From assembly GCA_963714205.1 (NCBI GenBank), contig CAVQNQ010000002.1, forward strand, positions 992,001-1,056,000: DNA of 64,000 nucleotides. The letters are read 5' to 3'. Within the stretch, counting starts at the first letter, position 1; each line of letters starts with the position of its first letter. The stretch is from CAVQNQ01 sp963714205 (GTDB lineage Bacteria > Acidobacteriota > Terriglobia > Bryobacterales > Bryobacteraceae). The position numbers were made by a program, and so were the translations under genes. Shown in pieces: positions 51,825 to 59,330 of the stretch. The notes below the pieces were generated by a model. The model had not been told where the DNA came from, did no database searches, and saw only the letters and a program-made list of their open reading frames with translations.

Positions 51825-52112
51825 TCAGCCCTTGACCAACTGCCGCCCGCGTTCGAACAGCTCGGCAGCATCTTCAATCAGTTTGCGCCCGCGCTCGAAC
51901 ATCTCGCGGCCAGCGTCCGCGAATTCCTTGCCGGTTTCGCCAACCTGCTCCCTTTTATCGTTCAGAAAGCGGCGGGTTTCCTTGCCGCTCTTGGGGGCGA
52001 AGAGAATCCCCGCCGCGGCGCCGATCATCAAGCCGGTCAGGAACCACGCCAGCTGGTTGCCGCTCTCTTCCCGCATACTGGACTTCCCTTCGTCGCTACC
52101 TGTTCCGGACAT
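51825..52112 (-). CDS. YtxH-like general stress protein
   Basis: A 95-residue protein with one N-terminal membrane helix carrying the YtxH signature (LAWFLTGLMIGAAAGILFAPKSGKETR), followed by a charged amphipathic helix (KREQVGETGKEFADAGREMFER). Such proteins are usually stress-associated; the mechanism is unknown. ATG 52112 is chosen because GGAGG lies 6 nt upstream. Confidence 0.8.
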   Translation of the reverse strand: MSGTGSDEGKSSMREESGNQLAWFLTGLMIGAAAGILFAPKSGKETRRFLNDKREQVGETGKEFADAGREMFERGRKLIEDAAELFERGRQLVKG

Positions 52113-52176
52113 GAACCGCCTCCGCGCGCACAGCGCCTTCCGGTCGCCTTCACACATTCTGCGATATCCTTGAGGC

Positions 52177-52515
52177 ATGGCGCAAGATCCCGAACGCGAG
52201 CCCGAAGGCGAGGAAGGCCAGCCCGACGAGGAGTTTGTGGATCCCTCCGCCGCGCTGGACATGATCACAATCTTCAGCTCCAGCGCCATCGACGCCGAGC
52301 TGGAAGCCGGCAACATTCACAACCTGCTGCAGGCCAGCGGGATTCCCTCCATGGTCGTGGGGGACAGCGTGATCCCCGTGTTCGAATTCCAGGTGCAGGT
52401 GCCGCGTGCCGATCTGGAGAAAGCGCGGCGATTGATCGAAGAGGCCCGCGCGGCCGGACCGGATGCCGCCGCCGAGGCCGAGGCGGCTTTCGAACAGGAG
52501 CGGGATCGGCAGTAG
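52177..52515 (+). CDS. DUF2007 family protein (putative signal-transducing)
   Basis: A 112-residue protein with an acidic N-terminal arm and the DUF2007 core: MITIFSSSAIDAELEAGNIH, LLQASGIPSMVVGDSV and FEFQVQVPRADLEKARRLIEE. The C-terminal ~20 residues are Ala/Glu-rich. DUF2007 is a small alpha/beta domain that is often fused to or adjacent to membrane or stress proteins. It is divergent from the YtxH gene by 64 bp. Confidence 0.8.
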   Translation: MAQDPEREPEGEEGQPDEEFVDPSAALDMITIFSSSAIDAELEAGNIHNLLQASGIPSMVVGDSVIPVFEFQVQVPRADLEKARRLIEEARAAGPDAAAEAEAAFEQERDRQ

Positions 52516-52531
52516 AATTAGAACAGCGCGT

Positions 52532-53380
52532 ATGAACTTCCCGGCGCTCCGAAGGCTGGGATGCTGCGGTCTGGTGCTGGTTTGCGGTCTGCTTGCGTTC
52601 CAGCGCCCCTTCCGTGTCTATCCCAGCATGGAGCCGTACGACGATATCCCGCTGCCTTCGGATTACCAGGAGAAGACCGAGTGGGTCTTCGCGCGCCTCA
52701 TGTACCCGCAGCATCCCTACGCGCGCTTTGGACGCTATTCGCGCCGTTTCGGCGGCGGCTTCGACTGGCGCGAGGGCTGCACGAGCTGGACGCAGGATTA
52801 TCCCCGCGCGGACCGCCACTTCGCCGCCGCGCTGCGCCGCCTGACCCGCATCCACGTCCGCTCGGTAGAGCAGCCCGTTAATCCGGACGATATCGACGAT
52901 TTTTACAACTGGCCCTGGATGAACGCCGGCGAGATGGGCGATTGGAAGCTGACCGCCGCTCAGGCCCGCACGCTGCGCGAATACCTGCTGCGCGGCGGCT
53001 TTCTCATGCTGGACGATTTCTGGGGAACCGAGGAATGGAACCGCTTTAACGAAAGCATGCGACTGGTCTTCCCGGACCGCCCCATCGTGGAGATCGATGG
53101 CAAGGACGCCATCTTCCACATGGTCTACGATCTGGACGATCGCTACCAGGTGCCCGGCCAATGGGCCCTGGCGCGCGGCACCACATATCGCAACGATGGC
53201 TCGATCGCCCACTGGCGCGGGATCTACGACGACCACGGCCGCGTAATGGTGGCTCTGACCTTCAATTCCGATATAGGTGATTCGTGGGAATGGGCCGACG
53301 ATCCGGAGTATCCCGAGAAGTACTCGGCGCTGGGGATCCGCATCGGCGTGGACTACGTAGTGTACGCCATGACGCACTGA
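52532..53380 (+). CDS. DUF4159 family exported protein
   Basis: A 282-residue protein with an N-terminal hydrophobic anchor (LGCCGLVLVCGLLAFQ). It matches DUF4159: WTQDYPRADRHFAAALRRLT, then LREYLLRGGFLMLDDFWG and the KDAIFHMVYDL segment. These domains usually accompany MoxR/von Willebrand-type membrane systems, but none of those genes is next to it here. ATG 52532 lies 16 nt after the DUF2007 stop. Confidence 0.8.
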   Translation: MNFPALRRLGCCGLVLVCGLLAFQRPFRVYPSMEPYDDIPLPSDYQEKTEWVFARLMYPQHPYARFGRYSRRFGGGFDWREGCTSWTQDYPRADRHFAAALRRLTRIHVRSVEQPVNPDDIDDFYNWPWMNAGEMGDWKLTAAQARTLREYLLRGGFLMLDDFWGTEEWNRFNESMRLVFPDRPIVEIDGKDAIFHMVYDLDDRYQVPGQWALARGTTYRNDGSIAHWRGIYDDHGRVMVALTFNSDIGDSWEWADDPEYPEKYSALGIRIGVDYVVYAMTH

Positions 53381-53506
53381 GCGAGCGTGCTACAATTGCG
53401 GTGATCCTACAGACAAACCGGCGCTTTCAGGCAAACCGCACCTCCTCCCGCAGCCACCCGACAGCTTGAGGGCAGTTTATCCAAAGTTGTAGGCGAAGGG
53501 AGATTC

Positions 53507-53620
53507 ATGCTCGACCCAGATCTCATCACAGTCGCCGTGCTTCTAGCAGGAGTTTTGATTGCTCTCCTGCTGCCGCCCGGACCGGGATCGCCGCTGCCCG
53601 AGCGGGTTCGGGAGCGCTGA
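53507..53620 (+). CDS. 37-residue small membrane protein
   Basis: A short frame with GGGAG 4 nt before its ATG. It encodes MLDPDLITVAVLLAGVLIAL and 17 further residues: one membrane helix and a basic, proline-rich tail (LPERVRER). It is followed by a strong hairpin at 53641-53664. No named family; a genuine small membrane protein is plausible. Confidence 0.5.
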   Translation: MLDPDLITVAVLLAGVLIALLLPPGPGSPLPERVRER

Positions 53621-53640
53621 CCCGCCGGAGAAACAAAAAC

Positions 53641-53664
53641 GGCTCCCGGCCGCAACCGGGAGCC
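53641..53664 (-). terminator. Hairpin serving the minus-strand gene (and possibly the small ORF)
   Basis: GGCTCCCGG (53641-53649) pairs with CCGGGAGCC (53656-53664) around 6 nt. On the minus strand it is followed by GTTTTTGTTTC, a good T-rich tail, directly downstream of the gene at 53694. It may also serve the plus-strand ORF ending at 53620. Confidence 0.8.
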
Positions 53665-53693
53665 TCTTTCCGGGCAATTCCGCAGGTCTGCTT

Positions 53694-54824
53694 TTACCAA
53701 CGGCGGAAGCCGCCGCGAAAACCGCCATAATAGCCGCCGCCAAAGTACACTCCGAACCCAGGACCCCAATAATACGGGTAATAGTAGGGATAGGGATAGG
53801 GGTATCCGTAATACGCCCCATAACCGTAATAGGGCGATGCATACGGAGCCGGCGGCCGGGCCCGCACGAGCTGTTGCTGCACGGGATAGTTGTAGTCTTC
53901 CGGACCCACGTACCGGAAGGCTTGCGGCGCCCGATCGGTGGCGATCGTGACGGGAGAATCGATGCGGAACGTGAGGGCAGTTTCGGGGTACACCACCGAC
54001 GCATGATTGCGGGTCGCCAAAACGGTCGCGATCCCGGCGACCGCTCCAGCTCCCGCTCCAATAGCGGCGCCGGTACCCCGGGCGGCAATTCCACCAATCG
54101 CGGCCCCCGTCGCGGTGGTTCCCACTACCGTGCCGGCTTCGATGCCGCCGGGGGTGGTGGGGCCTTGCCGCGCCACCAGTTGCGATTTAATCGGCGCCTG
54201 GCTGCCATCCGCCAGCGTCAGGCTGGTTAATTCGAGGCCCAACCGCGACGGCGCGCTGCCATGATGTTTCTCCACCAGGGCCACCCGGCCGTAAACGCCC
54301 TGGCCCCGGTTGGCCACGATTACGCCGTTCACGACAATGGGTTGCGCCAGCGTGGCGGTGAAGGTGTCGCCCTGATGGTTGCGGTCCGAGGAGAGCGGCT
54401 GATTGATCCGCACGGTCATGAAAGTGCCGGGCTGCAAAGTCAGCGTTGCGGGAAGCCCGTAAGCGGGGCGGTTGGCCGGCCGGTTGGGCGCCGGCTGGTA
54501 TTGCGGCTGCGGCTGGTATTGCGGCTGTTGTTGATACGGCGGAGCCGTCTGCGCGGGGGGCTGAGCCGCGGGCGATTGAGCCGGAGCGCCGGGCTGGCCG
54601 TATTGATCGCTGCGGTCCACCGGTTCAGCGGGATCCTGCGCTTCGTTTCCGGCGGAGGGGGCTGGACTTGGAGCGGCGGCCGCCGGCGGCGCGGGCGCGG
54701 GATCGCCCAGGTGGCGCCATCCTCCAGGAGCCTGGTCCTGCGCGATCGCGACCGTACATGCGGCCAATGCGCCAAGCATCAGGGTAGCAACGGAGCGAAG
54801 GATCTGAATTCGATTCTCTTTCAT
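53694..54824 (-). CDS. Exported Pro/Gln- and Tyr/Gly-rich protein of unknown function
   Basis: A 376-residue exported protein (signal ILRSVATLMLGALAACTVAIAQ). Residues ~30-125 are a Pro/Ala/Gln linker. A beta domain follows (LTLQPGTFMTVRINQPLSSD; VANRGQGVYGRVALVEKHH), then a glycine-zipper-like segment (AIGGIAARGTGAAIGAGAGA) and a Tyr/Gly/Pro tail ending GGFRGGFRRW. The glycine zipper suggests membrane association. No named function. Its promoter lies in the ~290 bp before acpP. Confidence 0.75.
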   Translation of the reverse strand: MKENRIQILRSVATLMLGALAACTVAIAQDQAPGGWRHLGDPAPAPPAAAAPSPAPSAGNEAQDPAEPVDRSDQYGQPGAPAQSPAAQPPAQTAPPYQQQPQYQPQPQYQPAPNRPANRPAYGLPATLTLQPGTFMTVRINQPLSSDRNHQGDTFTATLAQPIVVNGVIVANRGQGVYGRVALVEKHHGSAPSRLGLELTSLTLADGSQAPIKSQLVARQGPTTPGGIEAGTVVGTTATGAAIGGIAARGTGAAIGAGAGAVAGIATVLATRNHASVVYPETALTFRIDSPVTIATDRAPQAFRYVGPEDYNYPVQQQLVRARPPAPYASPYYGYGAYYGYPYPYPYYYPYYWGPGFGVYFGGGYYGGFRGGFRRW

Positions 54825-55115
54825 GGCTGCCTCACAATATCTGACGAACATCTCTATGCATCTGTTTCGCCAATCCCAATTCATTGAAAGCAATAGGTTT
54901 CCGGATATCCAGCGCTGGCCGGGATGCACCACCGATGGTGCTTTTCAGCCAGCTTCCGCGCAAGCTCCCTATGCCTTGTGCCACAATGGGATACTTTGGA
55001 CGCGGTTTCGAGGCCGGAGCGGTGCGCGCCGGCGGGATTATCGCTGTTTCCGGCTTGCGAAAGGTCCGTAAAGGTCGCTAAAATCAACGCGTCCATACAT
55101 CACCCAGGAGGAATC

Positions 55116-55361
55116 ATGGCAGCGGTTGAGCAGAAGGTGAAGCAGATTATTGTCGAGCAGCTCGGCGTCGATGAGAGCCAGGTGGATAACAACGCGTCGT
55201 TCGTTGACGACCTGGGCGCAGATTCGCTCGATATCGTCGAACTGGTCATGGCATTCGAAGAAGCCTTCGAGCTGGAAATCCCCGACGAGGATGCCGAGAA
55301 GATCACCACCGTGAAGGACGCCGTTGAATACATCGAGAACAAGACGACCAACAAGAAGTAG
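55116..55361 (+). CDS. acpP: Acyl carrier protein
   Basis: An 81-residue, acidic ACP that carries growing fatty-acyl chains on a phosphopantetheine attached to S37 in the DDLGADSLDIVELVM motif. AGGAGG lies 5 nt before the ATG. fabF follows 24 nt later, the classic acpP-fabF pairing of type II fatty-acid synthesis. Confidence 0.97.
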   Translation: MAAVEQKVKQIIVEQLGVDESQVDNNASFVDDLGADSLDIVELVMAFEEAFELEIPDEDAEKITTVKDAVEYIENKTTNKK

Positions 55362-55385
55362 CCGGCGTTTCTCCAGGGGGACTCT

Positions 55386-56621
55386 TTGACGCGACGAGTA
55401 GTAGTGACGGGCGTCGGTCTGCTGACGCCGCTGGGTATCGGAACCGAAGCCACCTGGGAGGGGATCCGCGCTGGGAAGAGCGGCATTGGCCCCATCACCC
55501 AGTTCGATGCCTCCGCCTTCACCTGCCGGATTGCCGGAGAGGTGCGGGGTTTCGACCCGGCCTTATACATCGAGAAGAAAGAAATCAAGAAGATGGGGCG
55601 CTTCATCCAGTTCGCCATCGCGGCGGCGGATTTCGCGCTGGCCGATTCCGGGTTGAAGGTGACGCCCGAAACCGCCGAACAGGTAGGGGTTTATATCGGC
55701 AGCGGGATTGGCGGCTTCGAGGTGATCGAACGCGAGCATCAGACGCTGCTCCAGCACGGGCCGCGGCGCATTTCTCCGTTTTTCATTCCCGCCACCATCG
55801 TCAACCTGGCTTCGGGTCACGTCTCGATACGAAGCGGCGCCAAAGGCCCTAATTCCGCGACCGCCACGGCCTGCACCACCAGCGCCCACGCCATCGGAGA
55901 TTCCTTCCGTCTGATCCAGCACGGCGATGCGGGCGCTATGATCTGCGGCGGCACGGAGGCGTGTATCACTCCCATGGGGATCGGCGGCTTCGCGGCCATG
56001 CGCGCGCTTTCCACGCGCAACGGCGAGCCGGAGCGCGCTTCCCGGCCGTGGGACCGCGATCGGGACGGTTTCGTGGTCGGAGAGGGATCCGGGATTCTGG
56101 TGCTCGAGGAACTCGAATGTGCGCGCGCCCGGGGGGCCCGCATCGTAGCGGAGATCGTGGGTTACGGAATGAGCGCCGACGCTTTTCACGTGACCGCGCC
56201 GCCGGACGACGGCGACGGCGCTTTCCGCGTGATGCGCAATGCTCTGCGGGACGCCGGAATAGCGCCCGAGCAGGTGCAATATATTAACGCGCACGGCACT
56301 TCCACGGAAGTGGGCGATCGCGCCGAGACCTGCGCCATCCGGCGGGCCTTCGGCGAGCACGCCTACAAGCTGGCGGTCAGCTCCACCAAGTCCATGACGG
56401 GCCATCTGTTGGGAGGCGCGGGCGGCCTGGAAGCCGGCCTGACCGTTCTGGCCCTGCGCGACCAAATCGCGCCCCCAACCATAAACCACGAGAACCCCGA
56501 CCCGCTGTGCGACCTGGATTACGTGCCCAACCGGGCGCGGCCTATGCCGATCGAGCACGCCCTCTCCAACAGCTTTGGATTCGGCGGCACCAACGGGTGC
56601 CTTATTTTCAAGCGCTATTAG
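55386..56621 (+). CDS. fabF: 3-oxoacyl-ACP synthase II
   Basis: A 411-residue condensing enzyme that elongates acyl-ACP with malonyl-ACP. The Cys-His-His triad is present: C163 (TATACTTSAHA), H303 (YINAHGTSTEVGD) and H340 (STKSMTGHLLGGAGG). The C-terminal NSFGFGGTNGCL signature is intact. The start is a TTG at 55386 preceded by CAGGGGGA, giving the normal family N-terminus (RRVVVTGVGLLTPLG). Confidence 0.96.
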   Translation: MTRRVVVTGVGLLTPLGIGTEATWEGIRAGKSGIGPITQFDASAFTCRIAGEVRGFDPALYIEKKEIKKMGRFIQFAIAAADFALADSGLKVTPETAEQVGVYIGSGIGGFEVIEREHQTLLQHGPRRISPFFIPATIVNLASGHVSIRSGAKGPNSATATACTTSAHAIGDSFRLIQHGDAGAMICGGTEACITPMGIGGFAAMRALSTRNGEPERASRPWDRDRDGFVVGEGSGILVLEELECARARGARIVAEIVGYGMSADAFHVTAPPDDGDGAFRVMRNALRDAGIAPEQVQYINAHGTSTEVGDRAETCAIRRAFGEHAYKLAVSSTKSMTGHLLGGAGGLEAGLTVLALRDQIAPPTINHENPDPLCDLDYVPNRARPMPIEHALSNSFGFGGTNGCLIFKRY

Positions 56622-56704
56622 GGTTGAGTCGTGCGCCGGGGAAACTTTTGGAGCATCGCCGGCGTCTTAAATTACTGAAGTTTTACGATTGGCACTTGAG
56701 AGAA

Positions 56705-57115
56705 ATGAATACCATCAACAAAAGTGGGGGGAGAGCCAAGTTCGCCGCTTACCGCAAGACGCTGGAGGGAAAGGCGGATGAGGTCCGCCGGAGCATGTCC
56801 GCCCAGAAGGCGGCGCAAGTAGTGGCGCGGCCGGATTACCCGTCCGACGAAGGCGACCTCAGCCAGCAACATCACGAAGAATGGATCTTTCTGAACCGCA
56901 ATTCGCTGGATATGAAGCTGTTGCGCGAGATCACGGATGCCTTGCAGCGCATCGATCAGGGCTCCTATGGCACCTGCATGGAATGCGAACAGCCGATTTC
57001 GGCCAAGCGCCTCGATGCGGTACCCTGGGCGCGCTACTGCGTGACCTGCCAGGAGGAAATTGCGAACCGCATCGCATCCGGCGAAATGGTCGAGTTTCAG
57101 GAAGCCGATCGGTAG
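56705..57115 (+). CDS. TraR/DksA-type zinc-finger protein
   Basis: A 136-residue protein with an N-terminal helical hairpin (KFAAYRKTLEGKADEVRRSM) and a C-terminal C4 zinc finger (GTCMECEQPIS ... ARYCVTCQEEI), the DksA/TraR arrangement that reaches into the RNA polymerase secondary channel. The family acidic residues at the hairpin tip are not clearly DksA-like, so action with ppGpp is not certain. ATG 56705 has GAGAG just upstream. Confidence 0.85.
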   Translation: MNTINKSGGRAKFAAYRKTLEGKADEVRRSMSAQKAAQVVARPDYPSDEGDLSQQHHEEWIFLNRNSLDMKLLREITDALQRIDQGSYGTCMECEQPISAKRLDAVPWARYCVTCQEEIANRIASGEMVEFQEADR

Positions 57116-57263
57116 AGCCGGGCATGGCCGCCCGGCCGCCTCTGCCCTAGCGCGCGAAAGCGAATAGTCCATCCGAGCCAGCGTTTCCCTTCCCAATGGG
57201 TTACAATACTATCGCCGTTCGAAGTCTCGTTTTTTGGTTCCCGAAAGGGTTTGGGGGATTGCG

Positions 57264-57569
57264 ATGGAGAAGTCGGCGCAAAACATCCAGGACAGTTTTC
57301 TGAATAATGCGCGCAAGGACAAGGTTGTTCTGACGATTTACCTGATGAGCGGCGTTAAGCTCTCCGGCCGGATCAAGAGCTTCGATAAGTACTCTTTGGT
57401 CCTGGAGACCAACAATCAGGAGCAACTCGTTTTCAAGCACGCCATCTCAACCGTGGTCACGCAGAAAATGGCCCACGCCTACACCAGCGCCCCGCAGGCC
57501 GCCGTGCAGGGAGCCGCGAGCCAGGCTGCGCCGGGAGTGCCTGTCCACACCGATTCGCCGGAGGCATAA
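57264..57569 (+). CDS. hfq: RNA chaperone Hfq
   Basis: A 101-residue Sm-fold protein that pairs small RNAs with mRNAs. The core is clear: NIQDSFLNNARKDKVVLTIYL, GVKLSGRIKSFDKYSLVL, then the Sm2 motif FKHAISTV (normally YKHAIST). A ~35-residue Ala/Gln-rich tail follows. ATG 57264 with GGGGGA upstream is preferred over TTG 57234. hflX follows in the same frame. Confidence 0.95.
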   Translation: MEKSAQNIQDSFLNNARKDKVVLTIYLMSGVKLSGRIKSFDKYSLVLETNNQEQLVFKHAISTVVTQKMAHAYTSAPQAAVQGAASQAAPGVPVHTDSPEA

Positions 57570-57731
57570 CCAACGCCTCTTCGCCATCCCGTTCGCGAGC
57601 GGGCCATCCTGGTTGGCCTGGAGTGGAGGACACGGGGGATTCCCGGGCGGGAAAGTGACGTAGCGGCGGAGGAGTCTCTCGAGGAACTCGCCGAACTGGC
57701 GGCCAGCGCGGGCGCGGAAATCGCCGGACGA

Positions 57732-58889
57732 TTGATGCAATCGCGGCTGGCGCCCGATGCCGCCACGCTGGTGGGGCGCGGCAAGGTGGAAGAAATCCGC
57801 CTGGAAGCCCGGTGCTCCGCGGCTGACGTGGTGATCTTCGACCACGATCTGACTCCCACGCAGCAGCGCAATCTGGAGCGCATTGTCGATGCGAAGGTCA
57901 TCGACCGCACCCAGTTGATCCTCGACATCTTTGCTTCCCGTGCGCGCACTCGCGAAGGGCGCCTGCAAGTGGAGCTGGCGCAACTGAACTATCTCCTGCC
58001 GCGGCTGGCCGGCCACGGCGTGGAGATGTCACGGCTGGGCGGCGGCATCGGCACGCGCGGGCCGGGCGAGACCAAGCTGGAGACGGACCGCCGACGCATC
58101 GCGCGGCGCATCAAGAAGATAGAGGACAATCTCGAGGGCGTGCGCGCCGGACGGGCTTTGCACCGCGGCCGGAGGAGCGCCGTGCCACTGGCCACCCTGG
58201 CTCTGGCGGGTTACACTAACGCGGGCAAATCCACCTTGTTCAACCGCCTCACGCAGGCTGGAGTCATGGTGGACGCGCGCATGTTTGCCACGCTCGACCC
58301 CACCGTGCGGCCGCTTGAGCTGCCCTCGCGCCGGCGCGTGCTGGTGAGCGATACCGTGGGGTTCATTCGCAACCTGCCCACCACGCTGGTGAAGGCCTTC
58401 CGGGCCACCCTGGAGGAGGTGCGCGAATCCGCGTTGGTGCTGCACGTGGTGGATGCTTCTTCGCCGCGTGCGTCCGAACACGTGACCCATGTGCTGAAGG
58501 TGCTGGGGGAGATCGGAGCCGCCGAGATCCGCCAGATCCTGGTGGCCAACAAGGTTGACCGGGTCGCGGGAGGCGCGCCCGCGCGCGAGGAGATGGAAGG
58601 CATCCTGCGCCGCCTAGCCGGTAGCCCAGCCCAGGGAAGCGCGCGCGCCGTGGCGATCTCGGCCTTGACCGGTTTCGGAATCGAGGACCTGATGGCCCTC
58701 ATCGATGAGGTTCTGCCCGTCGATCCCACCGTGCGCACCACCCTGCGCGTGCCCCACGCGGACGGCGCTATTTTGGCCCTTCTGCACGAATTTGGACGCG
58801 TGCTTGAGACCCGCTATACGGGCGAGTACTGCGAAGTGGAAGTGGAAGTTCCGGAGTCGCTCAAGCGGCGTCTGGAGCGGCGCACGTAA
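57732..58889 (+). CDS. hflX: Ribosome-splitting GTPase HflX
   Basis: HflX binds 50S subunits and rescues stalled ribosomes. The 385 residues from ATG 57732 include GGGIGTRGPGETKLETDRR, G1 GYTNAGKSTLFNRL, SDTVGFIRNLP and NKVD. The conserved N-terminal domain clearly extends upstream to about 57594 (ERAILVGLE; EESLEELAELAASAGAEIAG), but no ATG, GTG or TTG exists between the hfq TAA and codon 57729. The true start is therefore unclear: a rare CTG, or readthrough of the hfq stop, since both genes share one frame. Confidence 0.92.
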   Translation: MMQSRLAPDAATLVGRGKVEEIRLEARCSAADVVIFDHDLTPTQQRNLERIVDAKVIDRTQLILDIFASRARTREGRLQVELAQLNYLLPRLAGHGVEMSRLGGGIGTRGPGETKLETDRRRIARRIKKIEDNLEGVRAGRALHRGRRSAVPLATLALAGYTNAGKSTLFNRLTQAGVMVDARMFATLDPTVRPLELPSRRRVLVSDTVGFIRNLPTTLVKAFRATLEEVRESALVLHVVDASSPRASEHVTHVLKVLGEIGAAEIRQILVANKVDRVAGGAPAREEMEGILRRLAGSPAQGSARAVAISALTGFGIEDLMALIDEVLPVDPTVRTTLRVPHADGAILALLHEFGRVLETRYTGEYCEVEVEVPESLKRRLERRT

Positions 58890-59097
58890 TCCACAGGGGT
58901 TGTGGAAAATTCTGTGGATAAGGCAGTACCACTACTTCGAAGTACCGTACTCTCTGAGACTTACATCGAATTGAACCAGACGGCAGCAATTCCTGACAAG
59001 TTGCACGATCGAAATAGGTTATCCATCAATATCGGAGGGCACCCCGCCTTCTGCTTCGAGCGGCTGAAAAAATCAACACACCATGTGATTTTCCACA
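58887..59097. promoter_or_regulatory. Cluster of DnaA-box-like 9-mers in an AT-rich intergenic region
   Basis: Matches to TTATCCACA: TAATCCACA (58887-58895, one mismatch), TGTGGAAAA (58901-58909, reverse, one mismatch), TGTGGATAA (58913-58921, reverse, exact) and TTTTCCACA (59089-59097, one mismatch). A weaker TTATCCATC lies at 59019-59027. The surrounding gap is visibly AT-rich relative to the rest of the window. It could be a DnaA-titration or regulatory site, or less likely the replication origin, as no dnaA, dnaN or gidA is near. Confidence 0.5.
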
Positions 59098-59182
59098 ATT
59101 AGTATCAGGGAGAACATGTATTTCGGGGCGGTAAAATGTGTATTCCGGTACGATTTATCGAGTTTGGTACACTGGTTTGGAA

Positions 59183-59258
59183 GGCGGTGTAGCTCAGTCG
59201 GCAGAGCGAGGGTCTCATAATCCCTAGGTCGACGGTTCGAGTCCGTCCGCCGCCACCA
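59183..59258 (+). tRNA. tRNA-Met (anticodon CAT), CCA encoded
   Basis: A 76-nt cloverleaf: acceptor GGCGGTG/CGCCGCC, D-arm GCTC/GAGC, anticodon loop CTCATAA with CAT, T-arm GACGG-TTCGAGT-CCGTC, discriminator A and an encoded CCA. It resembles elongator tRNA-Met. The anticodon stem AGGGT/TCCCT has a T31-T39 mismatch next to the loop. A tRNA-Ile2 (lysidine-modified CAT) is the alternative. Confidence 0.93.
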
Positions 59259-59330
59259 ACCTTCTTCGACTGTTCTCTGCGCTTCGAGATGTTAGAATCC
59301 GATTGAATATTCCATTTACCGAGGCCGCTT

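Noticed and set aside
58890..59182. Calling this gap the replication origin
   Set aside because: DnaA boxes are present, but no dnaA, dnaN, gidA or rpmH lies nearby and flanking genes run in one direction; only a DnaA-box cluster is claimed.
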